Assembly (NCBI GenBank): GCA_023432885.1
Contig: JAEZEU010000590.1
Location: 1-8,737 of the forward strand
Source of the DNA: Pseudomonadota bacterium
GTDB taxonomy: Bacteria; Pseudomonadota; Alphaproteobacteria; Rhizobiales; Xanthobacteraceae
DNA length: 8,737 nt
Direction: 5' to 3'
The position numbers and the translations under genes were made by a program. How positions within the stretch are numbered: position 1 is the first letter of the stretch; every line of letters starts with the position of its first letter. Below the pieces are notes generated by a model. It saw only the letters and a program-made list of their open reading frames with translations. It was not told where the DNA came from and searched no databases. Below, piece by piece: positions 4,990 to 8,737 of the stretch.

Positions 4990-6108
4990 ATGAAGGTTAC
5001 CGTCGAGCGTGCGCAGCTCCTGAAATCGCTGGGCCACGTGCATCGCGTGGTCGAACGCCGCAACACCATCCCGATCCTCGGCAACGTGCTGGTGCGTGCC
5101 GAGAATGCAAAATTGTCGCTGAAGGCGACCGACCTCGACCTCGAGGTAACGGAGACGCTGGCGGCGGAAAGCGGAACCGCCGGCTCCACCACGGTGCCGG
5201 CGCACATGTTCTACGACATCGTGCGCAAACTGCCTGACGGCTCGCAGATCGTGATCGAAGGCGACGGCGACCGCTCGGTGCTGGCGATCCGCGCCGGCCG
5301 CTCGCGATTTACGCTGCAGACGCTGCCCGAGAGCGATTTCCCGGATCTGGCGGCAAGCGACATGTCGCATTCGTTCACGCTTCCCGCCGCCGACCTCAAG
5401 CGGCTGATCGACCGCTCGCAGTTTGCGATCTCGACCGAAGAGACCCGTTATTATCTCAACGGCATCTATCTGCACACCGCCGGTCCCGACAAGGCCCAGA
5501 CACTGCGTGGCGTCGCCACCGACGGCCACCGCCTGGCGCAGATCGATCTCGCCCTGCCGAAGGGCGCCATCGGCATGCCCGGCGTGATCGTGCCTCGCAA
5601 GACGGTCGGCGAGGTTCAGCGGCTGATCGAGGACACCGAAGCCGAGGTCGGCATCGAGCTGTCGCAGGGCAAGATTCGCTTCACCATCGGCAATGTGGTG
5701 CTGACCTCGAAACTGATCGACGGAACGTTCCCGGATTACGGCCGGGTCATCCCGCAGAACAACGACAAGGAACTCGTGGTCGACAAGAAGGATTTCGAGG
5801 CCGCGGTCGACCGCGTCTCCACCATTTCGAGCGAGCGCGGGCGCGCCGTGAAGCTGGCGCTTTCCGCCGGCAAGCTGGTGCTCTCCGTCACCAATCCGGA
5901 TTCCGGTTCCGCCACCGAAGAGCTCGAAGTCGAGTACGCCTCCGACCCGCTCGATATCGGCTTCAACTCACGCTACCTGCTCGATATCGCAGCTCAGATC
6001 GAGGGCGAGGTTGCCGTGCTGAAGCTCGCCGACCCCGGCTCGCCGACGCTGGTGCAGGACCGCGACAACAAAAGCGCGCTCTACGTGCTGATGCCGATGC
6101 GGGTGTAA
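4990..6108 (+). CDS. dnaN: DNA polymerase III subunit beta (sliding clamp)
   Basis: The 372-residue protein forms the ring that tethers DNA polymerase III to DNA and serves as a docking platform for repair and initiation-control factors such as Hda. It begins MKVTVERAQLLKSLGHVHRV and continues with the conserved ERRNTIPILGNVL (about 21-33). It contains the family marker ATDGHRLA (176-183) and ends in YVLMPMRV, the usual clamp C-terminus close to the partner-binding cleft. Length is typical, covering three clamp domains. The ATG at 4990 is preceded by GGGCGGA (4976-4982), a modest ribosome site. The gap to dnaA is 230 bp with a hairpin at its left. TTGACC at 4902-4907 could be a -35, but the expected -10 is poor. 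It lies between dnaA and recF, the standard order. Confidence 0.98.
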   Translation: MKVTVERAQLLKSLGHVHRVVERRNTIPILGNVLVRAENAKLSLKATDLDLEVTETLAAESGTAGSTTVPAHMFYDIVRKLPDGSQIVIEGDGDRSVLAIRAGRSRFTLQTLPESDFPDLAASDMSHSFTLPAADLKRLIDRSQFAISTEETRYYLNGIYLHTAGPDKAQTLRGVATDGHRLAQIDLALPKGAIGMPGVIVPRKTVGEVQRLIEDTEAEVGIELSQGKIRFTIGNVVLTSKLIDGTFPDYGRVIPQNNDKELVVDKKDFEAAVDRVSTISSERGRAVKLALSAGKLVLSVTNPDSGSATEELEVEYASDPLDIGFNSRYLLDIAAQIEGEVAVLKLADPGSPTLVQDRDNKSALYVLMPMRV

Positions 6109-6136
6109 CTCGTATCGCACCTGCACGTTAGATCGC

Positions 6137-6215
6137 GTCATGGCCGGGCCTGTCCCGGCCATCCACGTCTTGCAGGCCAGAAGACGTGGATGCCCGGCAC
6201 AGAGCCAGGCATGAC
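6137..6215. repeat. REP-like palindromic element between dnaN and recF
   Basis: Two 35-bp arms (6137-6171 and 6181-6215) match as an inverted repeat at 29 of 35 positions around a 9-nt loop. The inner 11 bp, ATCCACGTCTT against AAGACGTGGAT, and the outer GTCATG/CATGAC are perfect. From memory, closely similar elements occur many times between genes in Bradyrhizobium and Rhodopseudomonas, so it is probably one copy of a dispersed family. In RNA it would form a long hairpin that could protect the dnaN 3' end or reduce read-through into recF. Confidence 0.8.
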
Positions 6216-6232
6216 GGATGATAGATTGAGCC

Positions 6233-7363
6233 ATGACCCCCTCCCGCATCCATCGCCTGTCGCTGACGCATTTCCGCAATTACCGCGCGGCGACGGTTAG
6301 TGCGCGCGGCGACGTCGTAGCGCTCGTCGGGCCGAACGGAGCGGGCAAGACCAATTGCCTGGAGGCGATTTCGTTTCTGTCGCCCGGCCGCGGGTTGCGG
6401 CGCGCAAGGATGGAGGATGTCGCCGACAACCAGGGCGACGGTTCCTGGGCGGTGTCCGCCGAAATCGAGGGCGCGCTGGGTCTGGCCACGCTCGGCACCG
6501 GCATCGATCCGCCGCAGGGCGAGGCGAACGGCGCGAGCCGCCGCTGCCGCATCGACCGCGAGCCGGTCGGCTCGGCAACCGCATTCGGCGACCATCTGCG
6601 CATGGTGTGGCTGACACCGGCGATGGACGGGCTGTTCCTGGGTGCCGCATCCGAGCGGCGGCGCTTCTTCGACCGGCTGGTGCTCGCGATCGACAGCGAG
6701 CACTCCGGCCGCGTGTCGGCGCTGGAGCGTTCGCTGCGCTCGCGCAATCGCCTGCTGGAAGTCCGCAACTATGACGACCACTGGTGCGACGCCATAGAGC
6801 GCGAGACGGCGGAGCTTGCGGTTGCCGTTGCCGCAACCCGCAGCCAGACCCTGACCAAACTCGCAGACATGTTGCGAACGCGCGGCGCGGCCTCGCCCTT
6901 CCCGTCCGCGGAGATCGCGCTCGACGGCTGGATGGAGAACGCGCTCGTCTCCGAAACCGCCATCTCCGTGGAGGATCGCTACCGGGAGATCCTGCGCGCC
7001 AGCCGCCCGCGCGACGCGGCCGCAGGGCGTACGCTGGACGGCCCGCATCTCACCGATCTTCAGGTGATCTACGCGCCGAAAAACATGCCGGCGCGCGATG
7101 CCTCGACCGGCGAGCAAAAGGCGCTCCTGATCGGTCTCGTGCTGGCGCATGCCAGCCTCGTCGCCGAGATGACCGGCATCGTGCCGCTGCTCCTGCTCGA
7201 CGAAGTCGTCGCGCATCTCGATCCGAACCGGCGCAAAGCGCTGTTCGAGGAGTTGGCAAAACTCGGCGGACAGGTCTGGATGACCGGCGCCGATCCCGCG
7301 GCGTTTGCCGAGATCGACGAGGTCTTCGAGGTCGAGTCCGGGAAAATCACGCGACGCGGCTGA
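6233..7363 (+). CDS. recF: DNA replication and repair protein RecF
   Basis: The 376-residue SMC/ABC-type ATPase works with RecO and RecR to load RecA at single-stranded gaps and stalled forks. It begins MTPSRIHRLSLTHFRNYRAA, the usual RecF start. Walker A is GPNGAGKTN (33-41, Lys39), the ABC signature region is STGEQKALLIGLVLAHASL (about 289-307) and Walker B is VPLLLLDEVVAHLD (Asp323, Glu324). The middle segment LTPAMDGLFLGAASERRRFF followed by FDRLVLAIDSEHSGRVSALE fits the lobe II coiled-coil entry. The length is normal for the family. The start has only a weak ribosome site: 17 nt separate the end of the palindrome at 6215 from the ATG, with only GGAT and TTGAG in them. It is probably co-transcribed with dnaN. 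Confidence 0.97.
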   Translation: MTPSRIHRLSLTHFRNYRAATVSARGDVVALVGPNGAGKTNCLEAISFLSPGRGLRRARMEDVADNQGDGSWAVSAEIEGALGLATLGTGIDPPQGEANGASRRCRIDREPVGSATAFGDHLRMVWLTPAMDGLFLGAASERRRFFDRLVLAIDSEHSGRVSALERSLRSRNRLLEVRNYDDHWCDAIERETAELAVAVAATRSQTLTKLADMLRTRGAASPFPSAEIALDGWMENALVSETAISVEDRYREILRASRPRDAAAGRTLDGPHLTDLQVIYAPKNMPARDASTGEQKALLIGLVLAHASLVAEMTGIVPLLLLDEVVAHLDPNRRKALFEELAKLGGQVWMTGADPAAFAEIDEVFEVESGKITRRG

Positions 7364-7366
7364 AGG

Positions 7367-8737
7367 CTATTTGCGGCCGTTCGCCGGCGGCGACAGCACG
7401 TGGTCGATGATCGCGTCGATCAGGAATTCCGATCCCTTCTCGGTAAGATGCGCCTGATCGCTGATGATGATGTCGGCAGCGCTGTCGCCGAGGCGGATCA
7501 GGCAGCCCTCGGCGTTGCACATGCGCTCGCGCGACGAGATGAATTCGGCGCCCAATGGAACCAGCTTTTCGCGCATCAGGCTGTCGTACCGGGTGTCCGA
7601 CTTTGCTACGCCGGAAAGGCGCGGCGGTACCAGCGTCTGATGCAGCATATAGTAGCGCAGGACTTCATTTGGCACGCCGCGCTGCCAGAACGGCAACGGA
7701 CCGAGGACGACGACTCGGGCTTGCGTTTGCTGCTTCAGCGCCCTGACGGTCTCGGCAACGTTGTCGAGATGCTTTTCCCAGGTCCCATGCAATAGAACGA
7801 TGTCCGGCTGCAGCTCGCGCGCCAATGCCAGCACCTTGTCATTCATGGCGCGGCAATTCGGGTTGCCCGGGATGTCGGCTTTCAGTGCCGGTATGCAGGA
7901 GCTGGAGGTGAACTGCGCGATGCCGAAATGTCGTGTCTGCTGCGCGTTGCGCAGCCCCGGAATCAGCGCACCGGCGGTGGAATCGCCCCACACCATCACG
8001 AGCGGTCGCCGGTCGCGGTCGGCGCAATCGGCGGCAAAGCTGGTCTCGATGGAAATATCGAGCATGCATTCATGAACGCGCCAGCGCTGCGTCTGCGTCG
8101 GCACGTTGGCCATGGCGCGGATTTCCGTCGGCAGGCGGAAATCGAAGCCGCGCCCCCAGAGCACGACGCCACCGGCCGCACCGATCAGCAGCATGCCGAC
8201 GCACAGGCCAGCCACCCTGCGCGGGCTGGGCCGGCCAAAACGGATCGGCATTTCGATGAAGCGATAGGTCGCCCATGCGAGCAGCACGCTTGCAATCAGG
8301 ACCAGCTCCCGCTCGAGCAAGGTCAGCGGAGCGAACTTGATGGTCGCGCCGAAGACTAATAGAGGCCAATGCCAGAGATAAAGCGGATAACTGATCAGGC
8401 CGATCCAGACCAGCGGCGGGCTTGCAAGCACACCCCGGCAAATCCAGGCCCCGGGCGCCGATACCAAGAGTGCCGTGCCCGCAACCGGCAGGATAGCCCA
8501 CCAGCCCGGAAAGGCGCTATGACCACTCAGGACAGCGGCCGCCACAGCGATCATCGCGACGCCGGTCCATGCCCTGATGTTGCTGGCCTGACTGCTTTGG
8601 TTGACGCGATCCCAGCTGCAGGCGAGCACGGCGCCAACCAGCAACTCGAAAGCGCGGGTGAACGGCAGAAAGAACGCTGCCGCCGGGTGCGATCCGATCA
8701 GCGCCACGTTGAGGATGAATGAAGCGATGCCAAGCGT
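7367..8737 (-). CDS. Membrane acyltransferase with SGNH domain (OafA/YrhL type), C-terminal part
   Basis: The frame is open from the right edge to a TAG at 7367-7369, 456 residues seen, and the start lies outside the window. The first part is the end of an Acyl_transf_3 integral-membrane domain: FFLPFTRAFELLVGAVLA, then several hydrophobic helices including WIGLISYPLYLWHWPLLVFG, closing with YRFIEMPIRFGRP (about 158-170). A further helix (about 175-195) leads to a periplasmic SGNH hydrolase-like domain with the GDS motif in VMVWGDSTAGAL (Ser253 of the visible part) and a DxxH block DQAHLT (Asp427, His430). Such proteins O-acetylate lipopolysaccharide, capsule or exopolysaccharide; the substrate here is unknown. 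A GTG at 8707 is internal, since the frame continues as TLGIASFILN upstream. It converges on recF with 3 bp between the stops. Confidence 0.9.
   Translation of the reverse strand, partial: TLGIASFILNVALIGSHPAAAFFLPFTRAFELLVGAVLACSWDRVNQSSQASNIRAWTGVAMIAVAAAVLSGHSAFPGWWAILPVAGTALLVSAPGAWICRGVLASPPLVWIGLISYPLYLWHWPLLVFGATIKFAPLTLLERELVLIASVLLAWATYRFIEMPIRFGRPSPRRVAGLCVGMLLIGAAGGVVLWGRGFDFRLPTEIRAMANVPTQTQRWRVHECMLDISIETSFAADCADRDRRPLVMVWGDSTAGALIPGLRNAQQTRHFGIAQFTSSSCIPALKADIPGNPNCRAMNDKVLALARELQPDIVLLHGTWEKHLDNVAETVRALKQQTQARVVVLGPLPFWQRGVPNEVLRYYMLHQTLVPPRLSGVAKSDTRYDSLMREKLVPLGAEFISSRERMCNAEGCLIRLGDSAADIIISDQAHLTEKGSEFLIDAIIDHVLSPPANGRK

Noticed and set aside
4321..5529. 402-codon open frame on the minus strand across the end of dnaA and the start of dnaN
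   Set aside because: It spans two certain genes on the other strand and has no domain; a long antisense frame is expected at this GC content.
6128..7216. 362-codon open frame on the minus strand opposite recF
   Set aside because: It is a high-GC shadow of recF: composition rich in Arg, His and Gly, no recognisable family, no ribosome site.
1..8737. tRNA genes, CRISPR arrays, insertion sequences, prophage genes
   Set aside because: I saw no tRNA-like fold, no regularly spaced repeats, no transposase or phage coding sequence; the only repeat element is the 79-bp palindrome.

Overview
This window is chromosomal DNA from an alphaproteobacterium, very probably Bradyrhizobium or a close relative in the Nitrobacteraceae. 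The evidence is the high-GC coding sequence, the gene order rpsT-dnaA-dnaN-recF, the DnaA N-terminus (MTNTEQDRWSRVKG) that I recognise as Bradyrhizobium-like, and an intergenic palindrome of a type I recall from that family. No database search was possible.

Left part (1-1499, all minus strand): the 5' end of an outer-membrane polysaccharide export lipoprotein runs off the left edge. It is followed by msrA (peptide methionine sulfoxide reductase) and a small two-helix membrane protein of unknown function. Middle part (1500-3328): rpsT (ribosomal protein S20) has a strong sigma70-type promoter, a leader of about 195 nt and a clear Rho-independent terminator. After it comes a 1.2-kb stretch without any long gene, ending at dnaA. 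This stretch has origin-like or dnaA-control-like structure: a nested palindrome, a tandem 13-mer pair, one perfect DnaA box, an AT-rich tract, four GANTC (CcrM-type) sites within 91 bp, and a recurring TTGCGAA motif. Near its right end is an 11-bp perfect inverted repeat, followed by a strong Shine-Dalgarno sequence and a 41-codon ORF that standard gene callers may miss.

Right part (3329-8737): dnaA, dnaN and recF lie head to tail on the plus strand and encode the replication initiator, the beta sliding clamp and the RecF repair/clamp-associated ATPase. A terminator-like hairpin separates dnaA from dnaN, and a 79-bp REP-like palindrome lies between dnaN and recF. gyrB, which often follows recF, is not next. 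Instead a membrane acyltransferase with a C-terminal SGNH domain (surface-polysaccharide acetylation) converges on recF with only 3 bp between the stop codons, and runs off the right edge.

The core genes look ordinary. The most interesting material is the noncoding stretch between rpsT and dnaA: a possible replication origin or a methylation- and DnaA-responsive dnaA control region, with a candidate undescribed small protein in the dnaA leader.
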